A stretch of DNA of 64,000 nucleotides from Bacteroidaceae bacterium. GTDB lineage: Bacteria > Bacteroidota > Bacteroidia > Bacteroidales > Bacteroidaceae. Position 1 is the first letter of the stretch. Every line of letters starts with the position of its first letter. Under the pieces are notes generated by a model. That model made no database searches, had not been told where the DNA came from, and was given only the letters and a program-made list of their open reading frames with translations. The position numbers and the translations under genes were made by a program. The stretch is from NCBI GenBank assembly GCA_017547165.1, contig JAFYQK010000001.1, forward strand, positions 221,422 through 285,421. The letters are read 5' to 3'. Of this stretch, positions 54,197 through 63,553 are shown one piece after another.

Positions 54197-55972
54197 ATGA
54201 AAAGTTTTATCAAGTACACATTGGCAACCGTGGTGGGTATATTCCTGACCATGACGTTGTTCACAATCATCAGCATCATCTCCCTGGCAGGAATGATTGC
54301 CACCGAGGGTATGAGCGCTCCTATCCAGGAGAAGAGTATCCTACGTATTAACCTTAGTGGCGAACTGGTTGAGCGAAGCGAAGAAAATCCCTTTGCCTCA
54401 CTGATGGGCGAGGTTTCTGCAAGCATTTCGCTGGAGGATGCCCTGCTGGCTTTGGATAAGGCGGCAAAGAACGATAATGTAGTGGGTGTCTATCTGGAAG
54501 GTGGCGCTATGGCCGCCAACCCCGGCATGGCACAGGAATTGCGCCAGGCTCTGGTGGAGTTCAAGAAGAGCGGCAAGTGGGTTGTTGCCTATGGCGACTC
54601 CTATGGCAAGACGGCATACTACCTGTCTTCCGTGGCCGACTCCGTCCTGCTCAACCCCGAGGGCAATGTGGACTTCAGCGGTATGGCAACGCAGATCATG
54701 TTCTACAAGGACGTGATGGAGAAGGTGGGCGTGAAGATGCAGGTGTTCAAGGTGGGCACATACAAGAGCGCCGTGGAGCCCTTCATCTGCTCCGAGATGT
54801 CTCCTGCCAACCGCGAGCAGGTTACTTCCTACCTGTTCAGCATCTGGACAAACATGCTGAAGGATGTGGCCGAGAGCCGCAATATGGAGGTTAGCAAACT
54901 GAACTCGCTGGCCGATTCTCTGACCATGATTTCCGATGCCGCTATGGCCCTGAACGGCGGTATGGTGGACAAGCTCTGCTACATGGACGAGGTGAAGGCC
55001 ATCCTGCGCGAGAAGTGCGGCTATGAGGACAAGGACGACGACCTGGTGTTCACCACCGTGGCAGATGTTGCCAAGAGCGAGACACTGGACGAGAAGGTGG
55101 ACGAGGAGGTTGCCGTCTACTATGCCTACGGCGAGATAGTGCAGAGTCAGAGCACAGCCCTGTCAATGGACCAGGAGCACCAGATTGTGGGCGAGAAGAT
55201 GATAAAGGACCTTCAGAAGCTTCGCGAGGATGACGACGTGAAGGCCGTGGTAATCCGTGTGAACAGTCCCGGCGGCAGTGCCTTTGCCAGCGAGCAGATC
55301 TGGCGCGAGGTGTGCCTGCTGAAGGAGAAGAAGCCCGTGGTGGTGAGCATGGGCGGCATGGCAGCCAGCGGCGGATACTACATCAGTTGTGCCGCCAACC
55401 GCATCTTTGCCGAGCCTACTACACTGACCGGTTCCATTGGCATCTTCGGCATGATACCCGATGCAAGCGAACTCCTGACCGAGAAGATAGGCCTGAAGTT
55501 TGACGTGGTGAAGACCAACGAGATGTCCGACATAGGCTCCATGGGACGCCCCTTCAATGCTGCCGAGAGCGCACAGTTGCAGAAGATGATAAACCGCGGC
55601 TACGAGACCTTCACCAAGCGTGTGGCTGACGGCCGTGGCATGGCTCAGGACAGCGTGAAGATGATTGCCGAAGGCCGTGTGTGGACAGGCGAGCAGGGCC
55701 TGAAGATAGGTCTTGTTGACGAACTTGGCAACCTGGACGATGCCGTGGCACATGCCGCAGAACTAGCCAAGGTGGAGAAGTACCGTGCCGTTGGCTATCC
55801 CGCTCCCGACAATCCATTCGAGAAGTTGCTCAAAGTAAAGAAGTCGGGCTATCTGGATGCCGAGATGCAGGAACTCCTGGGCGAGGGCTATGCCGTGTAC
55901 TCTCTCATGAAGGGTGTGAAGAATGCCGACCGCATCCAGGCACGCATGCCATTTGAGATGATTGTAAAGTAA
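54197..55972 (+). CDS. sppA: Signal peptide peptidase SppA, 67-kDa type
   Basis: 591 residues. Inner-membrane serine protease that degrades cleaved signal peptides. N-terminal membrane helix (about 7-32), then two tandem SppA repeats. The catalytic Lys is in GDSYGKTAYYL (near 140) and the nucleophile Ser in MAASGGYYISCAAN (near 392), the Ser/Lys dyad split over the two repeats as in E. coli SppA. VNSPGGSAFASEQIW is also present. Confidence 0.93.
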   Translation: MKSFIKYTLATVVGIFLTMTLFTIISIISLAGMIATEGMSAPIQEKSILRINLSGELVERSEENPFASLMGEVSASISLEDALLALDKAAKNDNVVGVYLEGGAMAANPGMAQELRQALVEFKKSGKWVVAYGDSYGKTAYYLSSVADSVLLNPEGNVDFSGMATQIMFYKDVMEKVGVKMQVFKVGTYKSAVEPFICSEMSPANREQVTSYLFSIWTNMLKDVAESRNMEVSKLNSLADSLTMISDAAMALNGGMVDKLCYMDEVKAILREKCGYEDKDDDLVFTTVADVAKSETLDEKVDEEVAVYYAYGEIVQSQSTALSMDQEHQIVGEKMIKDLQKLREDDDVKAVVIRVNSPGGSAFASEQIWREVCLLKEKKPVVVSMGGMAASGGYYISCAANRIFAEPTTLTGSIGIFGMIPDASELLTEKIGLKFDVVKTNEMSDIGSMGRPFNAAESAQLQKMINRGYETFTKRVADGRGMAQDSVKMIAEGRVWTGEQGLKIGLVDELGNLDDAVAHAAELAKVEKYRAVGYPAPDNPFEKLLKVKKSGYLDAEMQELLGEGYAVYSLMKGVKNADRIQARMPFEMIVK

Positions 55973-56045
55973 AAATATCAAACACTCTGATGTCCCTAAT
56001 GCCCTTGAACAGTTTTTGAGGTCTTAGGGACATCTTGTTTCCAAT

Positions 56046-57545
56046 ATGAACAAATACCGTCTTTACCGTTTACTCACAGAGCAGCAGGAACTGAAGGACA
56101 AGCGGCACCCCATGTTCGAGAAGAACCGCTTCATGAAGATTCTGATGTGGTTCATGGTTCTCTACTATGCCGCCATCCTGCTGCTTATGGGAGCGATGCT
56201 GCCCATGGGCTTCAGTGGCATGTATCCCGGTGTGGCTGCTTTCCATGTTCTTGATGGAGCCTTGCCGTGGCTGCTTCTGGTGGACTTTTGGATACGCTTT
56301 ATCGTGCAGGAGACTCCTGCCCAGCAGGTGCGCCAGTACAGCCTCTTGCCCGTGCGAAGGACGTTCCTGATGAACATGTACCTGCTTCGCACCGCCTTCA
56401 GCACCGGCAACCTGTTCTGGGGATTCATGCTTGTGCCCTTTGGCGCCATCTGCGTTCTGCCCCTGATGGGGTGGGGAGGATTCCTCTCGTGGATGCTTGG
56501 CTGGTGGCTGCTTTGTGTGGCCAATGGGCTGTGCTACCTGCTATGCCGTGCCCTGTGCATGAAGAGTTTCCTGTGGCTGCTGCTGCCCCTGGCCGTGCAC
56601 GGAGGCATAGTGGCGCTGATGCTCGTGCCCGACAAGAACCCTCTGGACATTCCCTGCACCATGCTCATGTACGAGTATGCCAAGGGCAACCTTATATATA
56701 TAATAGGTGCGGCCGCTCTCATTGCCCTGTTCTACTGGGCAAACTATGCCCTGCAGATGCGCATGGTCTGCAACGAGGTGGCAAAGAAGGAGGAGGTGGA
56801 ACTGAAGAGCACCACACAGATGAACTACCTGAACCGCTGGGGCGCACTGGGCGAGTACCTGAAGATGGAGGTGAAGCTGAGAATGCGCAACAACCAGGTG
56901 CGCATGCAGTTCCTTGTGGGCATAGCCTTGATAGTGTTCTTCTCCGTGGTGCAGTATTTCAGCGATGTGTATAGCGGAGCCTTCATGTCGTCCTTCGTGT
57001 GCATGTACGACTACATCATACTGGGCATGATGACCCTCATCACCATCATGTGCTACGAGGGCAACTACATAGACGGCCTCATGGCTAGAAGAGAGAGCAT
57101 CTATGCTCTGTTGCGTGCCAAGTACTACTTCAACACCGCCCTGCTCATATTCCCCTTCCTCATTGTTATGCCTCTGATAGTTACTGGCAGAAGTTCCCTG
57201 TGGATGAACCTCGGCTATATGTTCATGACGGCTGGTGTCATGTACCCCATGATATTCCAGATGGCGGTTTACAACAACAACACCTTGCCTCTGAACCAGA
57301 AACTCACCGGCAAGCAGGGCAATACGATGCAGCAGATAGTCAGTTTCGTTGCCCTGTTCCTGCCCATAGCCTTGGAAAAGTTGCTGGTGCTCCTGCTGGG
57401 CGATGTGTGGGGATATGTTGCATTGATAGTTGTGGGTTGCATTGGCATCGCTACGCACCGCTTGTGGCTGCGCAATATATACGAGAGATTCATGGCACGC
57501 CGATATGCCAACATGGACGGCTTCCGTGCAAGCAGAAATTCCTGA
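56046..57545 (+). CDS. DUF5687 ABC-transporter permease
   Basis: 499 residues, about ten to twelve membrane helices. The N-terminus (KDKRHPMFEKNRFMKILMWF) and overall layout match DUF5687, a Bacteroidota membrane family paired with an ABC ATPase. The following gene is that ATPase. Substrate unknown. Confidence 0.85.
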   Translation: MNKYRLYRLLTEQQELKDKRHPMFEKNRFMKILMWFMVLYYAAILLLMGAMLPMGFSGMYPGVAAFHVLDGALPWLLLVDFWIRFIVQETPAQQVRQYSLLPVRRTFLMNMYLLRTAFSTGNLFWGFMLVPFGAICVLPLMGWGGFLSWMLGWWLLCVANGLCYLLCRALCMKSFLWLLLPLAVHGGIVALMLVPDKNPLDIPCTMLMYEYAKGNLIYIIGAAALIALFYWANYALQMRMVCNEVAKKEEVELKSTTQMNYLNRWGALGEYLKMEVKLRMRNNQVRMQFLVGIALIVFFSVVQYFSDVYSGAFMSSFVCMYDYIILGMMTLITIMCYEGNYIDGLMARRESIYALLRAKYYFNTALLIFPFLIVMPLIVTGRSSLWMNLGYMFMTAGVMYPMIFQMAVYNNNTLPLNQKLTGKQGNTMQQIVSFVALFLPIALEKLLVLLLGDVWGYVALIVVGCIGIATHRLWLRNIYERFMARRYANMDGFRASRNS

Positions 57546-57564
57546 TAAAAATCACGATACTACT

Positions 57565-58305
57565 ATGAAGATACAGATAGAGAACCTGAAGAAATCCTTT
57601 GGCGAGAAGATTGCCGTGGATATAGAACAATACGAGATCAAGGACGGTGAGATGCTGGGCCTTGTGGGTAACAACGGCGCAGGTAAAAGTACGCTCTTCC
57701 GTTTGATGCTTGACCTTGTCAAGGCCGATGGTGGACGTGTGCTCATGCATCCCTCTGTGGAGGAACAGAATCAGGGTATTGTCAAGGGTAGTGTAGATGT
57801 AGCACAGACCGAGGATTGGAAAGACTGGACAGGTGCCTTTGTTGATGAGTCCTTCTTGATTGACTATCTCACCCCCGACGAGTATTTTCAGTTCATCGGA
57901 CGCATATCGGGTCGCAAGCAGGAAGACGTGGATGCTTTCCTACAGGACTTTGAACAGTTCATGGCTGGCGAAGTGGTAGGACAGAAGAAACTTATCCGCA
58001 ACCTCTCTGCCGGCAACAAGCAGAAGGTGGGTATTGTTGCCGCCATGCTGCTCCAACCCAAGGTGCTCATTCTGGACGAACCATTCAATTTCCTTGATCC
58101 CTCAAGCCAAAGTGCTATCAAACGTCTTTTGGTTGATTACAACAAGAAGACTGGTGCCACCATTCTTGTATCGAGCCATAACCTTCAGCACACCGTGGAC
58201 ATTTGTCCACGCATAGCATTGCTGGAGCATGGCGTTATAATCCGAGATATAGATAATACAGACCGACAGGCCGCCACAGAACTGGAAAACTACTTCGAGG
58301 TATAG
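57565..58305 (+). CDS. ABC transporter ATP-binding protein (partner of DUF5687)
   Basis: 246 residues from ATG 57565; the longer frame upstream overlaps the permease in another frame. Walker A GNNGAGKSTL near 35, signature NLSAGNKQKVGI, Walker B VLILDEPFNFLDP and SSHNLQHT (H-loop). The stretch QKVGIVAAML is usual for drug- and lantibiotic-type ATPases. It probably drives an exporter together with the preceding permease, 19 bp apart. Confidence 0.9.
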   Translation: MKIQIENLKKSFGEKIAVDIEQYEIKDGEMLGLVGNNGAGKSTLFRLMLDLVKADGGRVLMHPSVEEQNQGIVKGSVDVAQTEDWKDWTGAFVDESFLIDYLTPDEYFQFIGRISGRKQEDVDAFLQDFEQFMAGEVVGQKKLIRNLSAGNKQKVGIVAAMLLQPKVLILDEPFNFLDPSSQSAIKRLLVDYNKKTGATILVSSHNLQHTVDICPRIALLEHGVIIRDIDNTDRQAATELENYFEV

Positions 58306-58337
58306 TTCTCGTAGCATATCCATTCCGTTGCGGTGTC

Positions 58338-58420
58338 AGTACCAATACTGTGGTACTGCAGTTTTCTGCTATTAGTACTCCAGTACCACAGTATTGGTAC
58401 TATAGTACCGAAGCATCGGT
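58338..58420. repeat. Two nested hairpins made from GTACC/GGTAC half-sites
   Basis: A perfect 21-bp inverted repeat (58338-58358 with 58381-58401) with a 22-nt loop, then a second hairpin, AGTACCGA/TCGGTACT (58400-58419) with loop AGCA, and a further GGTACT at about 58428. The GGTACTG half-site recurs throughout. It fills most of the 190-bp gap between the ABC ATPase and the Fur-type regulator, so it could be a terminator, an operator cluster or both. Confidence 0.75.
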
Positions 58421-58495
58421 ACTGAGTCGGTACTGGGAAGTCTCGTTCGAGATACTCATATCCATGATTATTGTTAAACATAGAACAAACCATTT

Positions 58496-58927
58496 ATGTC
58501 CGTTTCAAATACATATGAGGACCTTCTCTCCGAGGTGGGAATACGCATCACGGCGGTGCGATTGCTTGTTCTCAGGGTGATACGCGAAAAGATGCACGGC
58601 GGTGCATTCTCTCTACAGGATGTGTTGCATGAAATACCCACAGCAGACAACTCATCAGTATTCCGCTCTCTTACACTCTTTGCCGAGAAGGGACTCTTGC
58701 ATACTATTGACGATGGTACAGGCATGCAGAAATATTGCCTCTGCACATGTGCCGATAGCGGGCATCACCATCGCCATGTTCATTTCACCTGTATTCGTTG
58801 TCAGCGCACGCTTTGTTTGGAAGAGGTTCCCATACCACATATAACCTTGCCGGAAGGATTTGTGGCAGAGGACACCGAACTTGTGGTTAAGGGAATATGT
58901 CCCAAGTGTTCCTTGAAAACTATTTAG
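58496..58927 (+). CDS. Fur-family metal-responsive regulator (Zur-like)
   Basis: 143 residues. N-terminal winged helix (GIRITAVRLLVLRVI, SSVFRSLTLFAEKGLL). The metal-binding C-terminal part has HHHRHVHFTCIRCQRTLCLE and ICPKCSL, giving the CxxC-CxxC structural zinc site plus His ligands. Likely a zinc sensor, since the downstream gene is a Cu/Zn efflux-type permease; an iron or peroxide role is not excluded. Hairpin cluster just upstream. Confidence 0.85.
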   Translation: MSVSNTYEDLLSEVGIRITAVRLLVLRVIREKMHGGAFSLQDVLHEIPTADNSSVFRSLTLFAEKGLLHTIDDGTGMQKYCLCTCADSGHHHRHVHFTCIRCQRTLCLEEVPIPHITLPEGFVAEDTELVVKGICPKCSLKTI

Positions 58928-59058
58928 TGAAGGGAAGAATATAACTTCCAATCACACGAATTATTATGAGTAACGGATATTTAGTATGTAACTTAGTTGT
59001 AAGTGTCTGTGGTTTGAGGAATTATCTTCAAAACTGAATTTGAATTTGATTTTGAGTT

Positions 59059-60153
59059 ATGCATGATATAATAACCTTGATAAATGAAATGTCGCCCTAT
59101 CTTTTGTTGGGCTTTCTTTTGGCTGGTGTCATGCACACCTTTGTACCAGCACGATTCTATCAGAAATTTCTGTCGCGTAAATCCTTTAGCAGTGTGCTTT
59201 ATGCGGCGCTTTTCGGTATACCCTTGCCTTTATGCTCGTGTGGAGTTATACCGACTGCTATGTCCCTGCGTAAAGAAGGTGCATCCAAGGGAGCAGTGAC
59301 ATCTTTCCTCATAGCGACACCTCAGACTGGTGTAGATTCCATCATCGCCACCTTCTCTCTTATGGGTTTACCGTTTGCTATAGTCCGTCCTATTGCAGCA
59401 CTTCTGATTGCCGTGTTTGGCGGAGCGATGGTTGATATTGTTGATATGGACGAGGATGAAGATAAACCAATGAGATGCTGTTGTCATGACAAGGAAGAGG
59501 TTCACGCTTGTTCTTGCCATTCACATCAACACTCGTCTAATTCTTCAGTTTCAATACTTGACGGTTTTTGGACAAAATGTATTGGCACCCTGAAATATTC
59601 CTTTGTTGATATGATAGAGGATATCGGTAAGTGGTTGATTGTGGGTTTGCTGATTGCTGGTACAATTACGACCTTGATACCAACTGAATATTTTGCTATT
59701 TTCAAGGACAATACTTTTGCCAGCATGCTCTTGGTGTTGTGTATTACCATACCTATGTACCTTTGTGCCACAGGAAGTATACCCATTGCACTGGCGCTGC
59801 TTATGAAAGGACTAACCCCAGGTGCAGCTTTGGTTCTGCTGATTGCCGGTCCTGCATGCAACTTTGCTTCTCTGGTGGTTTTGCGTAGCTTCCTGGGAAC
59901 TCGCTCTATGTTTTTCTATATAATTTCCATAGTGGTTGGAACGATTGCTTTCGGTTGCCTTGTTGACTGGATGCAGTTCTCTGGTATGGTGGACTTTCTT
60001 CACCACCTGCGCGTTGCCGAAACTTGTTGCGAGCATGGTCCGTCACTATTCCAATGGATTTGCACTGCAGTGTTGGCTATTCTTGTAGTCAATGCGCTTG
60101 TTTTACCCAAAATCGGATTGAGAAAGAATAAATCTTGTTGTCATCATCATTGA
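59059..60153 (+). CDS. SO_0444-type Cu/Zn efflux permease
   Basis: 364 residues, about ten membrane helices in two halves. The first half has IPLPLCSCGVIPTAMSLRK and the second IPMYLCATGSIPIALALLM. A central cytosolic loop (about 135-158) is rich in Cys and His (RCCCHDKEEVHACSCHSHQH), and the C-terminus ends KSCCHHH: both are metal-binding. Exports divalent metal or copper. It follows the Fur-type gene, 131 bp apart, and is probably controlled by it. Confidence 0.88.
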   Translation: MHDIITLINEMSPYLLLGFLLAGVMHTFVPARFYQKFLSRKSFSSVLYAALFGIPLPLCSCGVIPTAMSLRKEGASKGAVTSFLIATPQTGVDSIIATFSLMGLPFAIVRPIAALLIAVFGGAMVDIVDMDEDEDKPMRCCCHDKEEVHACSCHSHQHSSNSSVSILDGFWTKCIGTLKYSFVDMIEDIGKWLIVGLLIAGTITTLIPTEYFAIFKDNTFASMLLVLCITIPMYLCATGSIPIALALLMKGLTPGAALVLLIAGPACNFASLVVLRSFLGTRSMFFYIISIVVGTIAFGCLVDWMQFSGMVDFLHHLRVAETCCEHGPSLFQWICTAVLAILVVNALVLPKIGLRKNKSCCHHH

Positions 60154-60161
60154 TATGTTGT

Positions 60162-60983
60162 ATGAATAAGTTCATTTTTACCATAATCTTATCTTTGGCC
60201 GTTTTCTTATGCATGAACTTTATGCAAGAGGGTGAAATTACGCTTGAATCAGAAACTTGTAGTGTGACCGAGGTCACAAAGGCAGAAAAGAAACGCTACG
60301 AAATCCCAGTATGGAAGAAGCAACAGAATGAGATACGTTTGGAGCAATATGGCTATACGGTGTCATACAACACCAAACTTTGTATCCCTAACTGGGTGGC
60401 ATGGGAATTGAATTCCGAGAAACTGGTGGAACGCGAAAGCAGAAATAATAAATTCCTTCCTAATCCCAAGTTACCTAAGCATCAGGCTGTTACAACAGAC
60501 GAGTATAAAGGTAGTGGATGGGATAGGGGACATATGTGTCCGGCCGGCGACAATAAGTATCATTGGCGTGCTATGGACGAGAGTTTCTACATGACCAATA
60601 TTTGTCCTCAGAATAACAATCTGAATCGTGGCGACTGGAAAGAACTCGAAGAGGATTGTCGCAGATGGGCAACAAAGGAACCTGTCTATATAGCTTGTGG
60701 TCCAATTCTGTATAACAAACCTAAATATGGATTTATTGGCAGGAAATTTATGATTAGGGTTCCCGATGCCTTTTTCAAGGTTGTGCTGACCGGTTTAAAT
60801 AGCGGGAAACCTCGCGCAATTGGTTTTATATACAAAAACGAATCAGGAAATAACAAGCGCGATAAGTATGTCAATTCTGTTGATGATGTGGAGAGAATTA
60901 CCTCACTTGATTTTTTTGCTAATTTGCCTGATGAGATAGAGAATAAGATAGAGGCTTCGTATAAACTCAGTGAATGGAGGTAA
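60162..60983 (+). CDS. Secreted DNA/RNA non-specific endonuclease
   Basis: 273 residues from ATG 60162 (MNKFIFTIILSLAVFLC); an upstream frame start at 60135 would overlap the permease. Signal or lipoprotein anchor in residues 1-17, lipobox-like AVFLC. The His-Asn nuclease motif DRGHMCPAGDNKYH (catalytic His near 119) and NICPQNNNLNRGDW are complete. Degrades nucleic acids in the periplasm or outside, for nutrition or DNA processing. Convergent with the next gene, 15 bp apart. Confidence 0.9.
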   Translation: MNKFIFTIILSLAVFLCMNFMQEGEITLESETCSVTEVTKAEKKRYEIPVWKKQQNEIRLEQYGYTVSYNTKLCIPNWVAWELNSEKLVERESRNNKFLPNPKLPKHQAVTTDEYKGSGWDRGHMCPAGDNKYHWRAMDESFYMTNICPQNNNLNRGDWKELEEDCRRWATKEPVYIACGPILYNKPKYGFIGRKFMIRVPDAFFKVVLTGLNSGKPRAIGFIYKNESGNNKRDKYVNSVDDVERITSLDFFANLPDEIENKIEASYKLSEWR

Positions 60984-60998
60984 AAGAAAACAATATAT

Positions 60999-61829
60999 TC
61001 ATTTACTCAACTTCTTGAGTATCTTCTGAAGTTCCTTAGCAAAATTCCTTCCGGTATAAAATTTCCAAAAGTTATCTCCTCGGGAAGTGTCTACAGCAAA
61101 AATGGATATTTCTTTATTCTTGTTTATTAAAATTTCTAAATCATTTCTGCTGAGTATGAATCGAGGATAGCAGAAATAATCATTACTGTTGCTTGTAAAA
61201 GAAGTTTCATTGTCCATTGAATAGTTAGATGTAGTCCTGACGTGTGGATCGTATGTCTTGGGACGACCTTCGTAAGGGACTGCCGTTTCAATGTTTTCGG
61301 TTTTGATAAGTATATGCCCTTTAAAATTTTGAATACAAAGCATTCTGCCTTTTGGGTATTGTTCTACTCCGTTATAAACTCTAACAGGTATAATGAGAGC
61401 ATATGTAGTGTCGGATAATTGTTCAATCCATACTATTTGGGGTACTATTCGTCCATTTAGGTGACCAACTAAAAGTTTAGATGTTTCTATTTTTTTCTTA
61501 TATGTGTAAATAACATTAGTGCTACTATCTTTTTCTAAAATGATGTTCCATTTGCGAGTTATTCCAATTTTGCAAACGTATTTTTTCATTCCTTCAGCAC
61601 TTACCCTAATGGAAGTATTTTCTCCACTGACTTTTAGGTTAAAAAAGCCCTGATCATCTGTATTGGTTTGATTCAGGATACGAAGGTTCTGGTCTATTTC
61701 AACGACTTGTGCATTGATTATACCTTGACCATTGTTAGAAACTTGTCCAGAGATATTAATCTTTTGTGCATGACACAATGGTGAAATGCAAACTAAAAAT
61801 ATAATACACAAAATAGAGTTAATCCTCAT
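60999..61829 (-). CDS. Secreted protein with carboxypeptidase-regulatory-like domain
   Basis: 276 residues. Signal peptide (1-21, CHA-Q). Residues about 25-95 form a CarboxypepD_reg-type beta sandwich (ISGQVSNNGQGIINAQV, then NTDDQGFFNLKV). The C-terminal 180 residues are not recognised. Such domains precede TonB-dependent receptors and many surface proteins in this phylum. TATTTTTG at 61860-61853 is its -7 element. Confidence 0.7.
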   Translation of the reverse strand: MRINSILCIIFLVCISPLCHAQKINISGQVSNNGQGIINAQVVEIDQNLRILNQTNTDDQGFFNLKVSGENTSIRVSAEGMKKYVCKIGITRKWNIILEKDSSTNVIYTYKKKIETSKLLVGHLNGRIVPQIVWIEQLSDTTYALIIPVRVYNGVEQYPKGRMLCIQNFKGHILIKTENIETAVPYEGRPKTYDPHVRTTSNYSMDNETSFTSNSNDYFCYPRFILSRNDLEILINKNKEISIFAVDTSRGDNFWKFYTGRNFAKELQKILKKLSK

Positions 61830-61852
61830 ATTATAATTGATATGTTGTGTTG

Positions 61853-61860
61853 CAAAAATA
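61853..61860 (-). promoter_or_regulatory. -7 element of the carboxypeptidase-regulatory-like gene
   Basis: TATTTTTG on the minus strand, 24 bp upstream of the ATG. Confidence 0.45.
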
Positions 61861-61955
61861 TCAAATTAAGCATATAGAAATATTATGAGTAAATAAATAA
61901 AACTATATTATAAACAAAAAAAATAAAAAATCTTGTCTAATTCATCTTTATGATT

Positions 61956-61963
61956 TATCTTTA
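61956..61963 (+). promoter_or_regulatory. Possible -7 element for the secreted unknown/thioredoxin pair
   Basis: TATCTTTA, one mismatch to TAnnTTTG, with CTTG 20 nt upstream (61932-61935); 25 bp before the ATG at 61989. Confidence 0.4.
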
Positions 61964-61988
61964 CATCTTGAAATATCAATAATTTAAT

Positions 61989-62819
61989 ATGAAAAAAATA
62001 TTATTTTTACCATTATTGTTTTTGGCATTATCACTTTACGCAAAAACAGAAAGGATTCCATCTTATAAGTCTTTTGTATATTGGATACAAGGAAATGATT
62101 CTGTTTATGAAGAAAACAATACTCTTTTACAAGAATCATATTCTCCAGATGGCACTATAATTGTTCGAGTTCGACATGAGGATTGGAGAAGTACAGTGAC
62201 AGAAAAGAGTCTTATGCGTTTGGCTCCATGGCATAGAATAGTCTCTTTAAAAAGAGGTATAAGAGCAATTTTGCATCAGGGGGGGGCTAATACAGATGCA
62301 ATGATGCCCATGAAAATGATTCCTGGTGTTATGCCGAATGCTCTACATATAAATAATTTATCTTCTGAAACAGAAAAATACGAGATGAATTATGCAACTG
62401 AGTATATGGTCGAAAATAATAGTGATCAGGAAGTTGTCGTAAATGATTTGAATCGTGGACTTGTATGGTATATACCTGCACATAATTATTTGCTACTTAA
62501 TATGGGCAAGTTACCTCAGGCTTGTTTGTTAAGAATCTCAAATACAGATCCGTTACACCCATCTGTCAAATATGCAATTGTCGCCAGCGCATGTTATACC
62601 GTGAAATATACCGTGGCTTATGAGGATGATGATTGCTGGATATTTTTAATTGATGAGGAGACAAAAGATAATGAGGAATATATTGATATGGGTAAGGCTT
62701 TAGGAAAAAGTCATAATGTGATTAAAACCCACTACGTTAGACGTGATAAGGATAGTTTTATAGATATACCAATGCTTAAAGAAGAAGTATTCGATATTAT
62801 TAAGAAATCAAAAGAATAA
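61989..62819 (+). CDS. Secreted protein of unknown function
   Basis: 276 residues, signal peptide 1-18 (ends LYA-K). No family recognised. Aromatic-rich beta pattern (SFVYWIQGND, EDDDCWIFLIDEET); no Cys cluster. Followed 15 bp later by a thioredoxin-like gene, so the two may work together, for example as substrate and oxidoreductase. Confidence 0.6.
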   Translation: MKKILFLPLLFLALSLYAKTERIPSYKSFVYWIQGNDSVYEENNTLLQESYSPDGTIIVRVRHEDWRSTVTEKSLMRLAPWHRIVSLKRGIRAILHQGGANTDAMMPMKMIPGVMPNALHINNLSSETEKYEMNYATEYMVENNSDQEVVVNDLNRGLVWYIPAHNYLLLNMGKLPQACLLRISNTDPLHPSVKYAIVASACYTVKYTVAYEDDDCWIFLIDEETKDNEEYIDMGKALGKSHNVIKTHYVRRDKDSFIDIPMLKEEVFDIIKKSKE

Positions 62820-62834
62820 CCATACTTAATTAAT

Positions 62835-63371
62835 ATGAAAAGAAATTTATATTTAATAATTCTAATGTTCATGGGCACGTTATTGGCCTATGCTGGAGGT
62901 AACATTATTAATGATGTAAAAGTTAATGATAAGCAAAAGGTTTTGCATTCAGATTTTAAAGATGCAACTTTTGTAACTATCCAAGGAGATAGTGTTAAGT
63001 TATCAGATTATGTTGGTAAGTATGATTATGTTTTAGTCGATTTTTGGGCAAGTTGGTGTGGTCCATGTATGCGCGAGATGCCTAACGTAAAAACTGCATA
63101 CGAAAAATATAAAGGACGTGGTTTGCAGATAGTTGGAATCAGTTTAGATAAGGATAAGACAGCATGGAAAAATGCACTAACACGTTTGGCTATTACCTGG
63201 CCTCAGTTAACTGATATGAATGCTCAAGGTAGTTTCTCTGCAAGTCTTTATGGCGTTCAGTACATTCCTTATATAGTGATTTTTGATAAATCAGGTAAAA
63301 TTATTGCAAAAAATCTTCATGGTCCAGAATTACTTAATAAATTAGAGGAATTAATGCCATCCAAGAAATAA
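62835..63371 (+). CDS. TlpA/thioredoxin-like periplasmic oxidoreductase
   Basis: 178 residues. Signal peptide about 1-21, then a thioredoxin fold with VDFWASWCGPCMREMP (Cys75-x-x-Cys78), ISLDKDKTAW, and a cis-Pro region VQYIPYIVIFDKSG. Reduces or exchanges disulfides in the periplasm. Terminator follows at 63447. Confidence 0.88.
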   Translation: MKRNLYLIILMFMGTLLAYAGGNIINDVKVNDKQKVLHSDFKDATFVTIQGDSVKLSDYVGKYDYVLVDFWASWCGPCMREMPNVKTAYEKYKGRGLQIVGISLDKDKTAWKNALTRLAITWPQLTDMNAQGSFSASLYGVQYIPYIVIFDKSGKIIAKNLHGPELLNKLEELMPSKK

Positions 63372-63446
63372 TTATTAAGGTAATTATATATTACTTTACA
63401 GTAATACTCTTTTCTTATAAAAATAACAAAAGTACATAAAAAATTA

Positions 63447-63476
63447 AAGTCCTAGAAAACTCTAGGGCTTTTTTAT
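63447..63476 (+). terminator. Terminator after the thioredoxin-like gene
   Basis: AAGTCCTAGA / TCTAGGGCTT, 10-bp stem with one GU pair, loop AAAC, then TTTTTATT. Confidence 0.8.
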
Positions 63477-63553
63477 TACCTTTGTAATACTGTAAATAAA
63501 CATATATAAATATTAAAGACTGCAGTAGAAAGGAGGTGGTTATGAAGAATCTT

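Noticed and set aside
56267-57458. Long overlapping frames (235 and 305 codons) across the DUF5687 gene
   Set aside because: GC-rich DNA with few stops produces long false frames; the DUF5687 frame has the membrane helices and family start.
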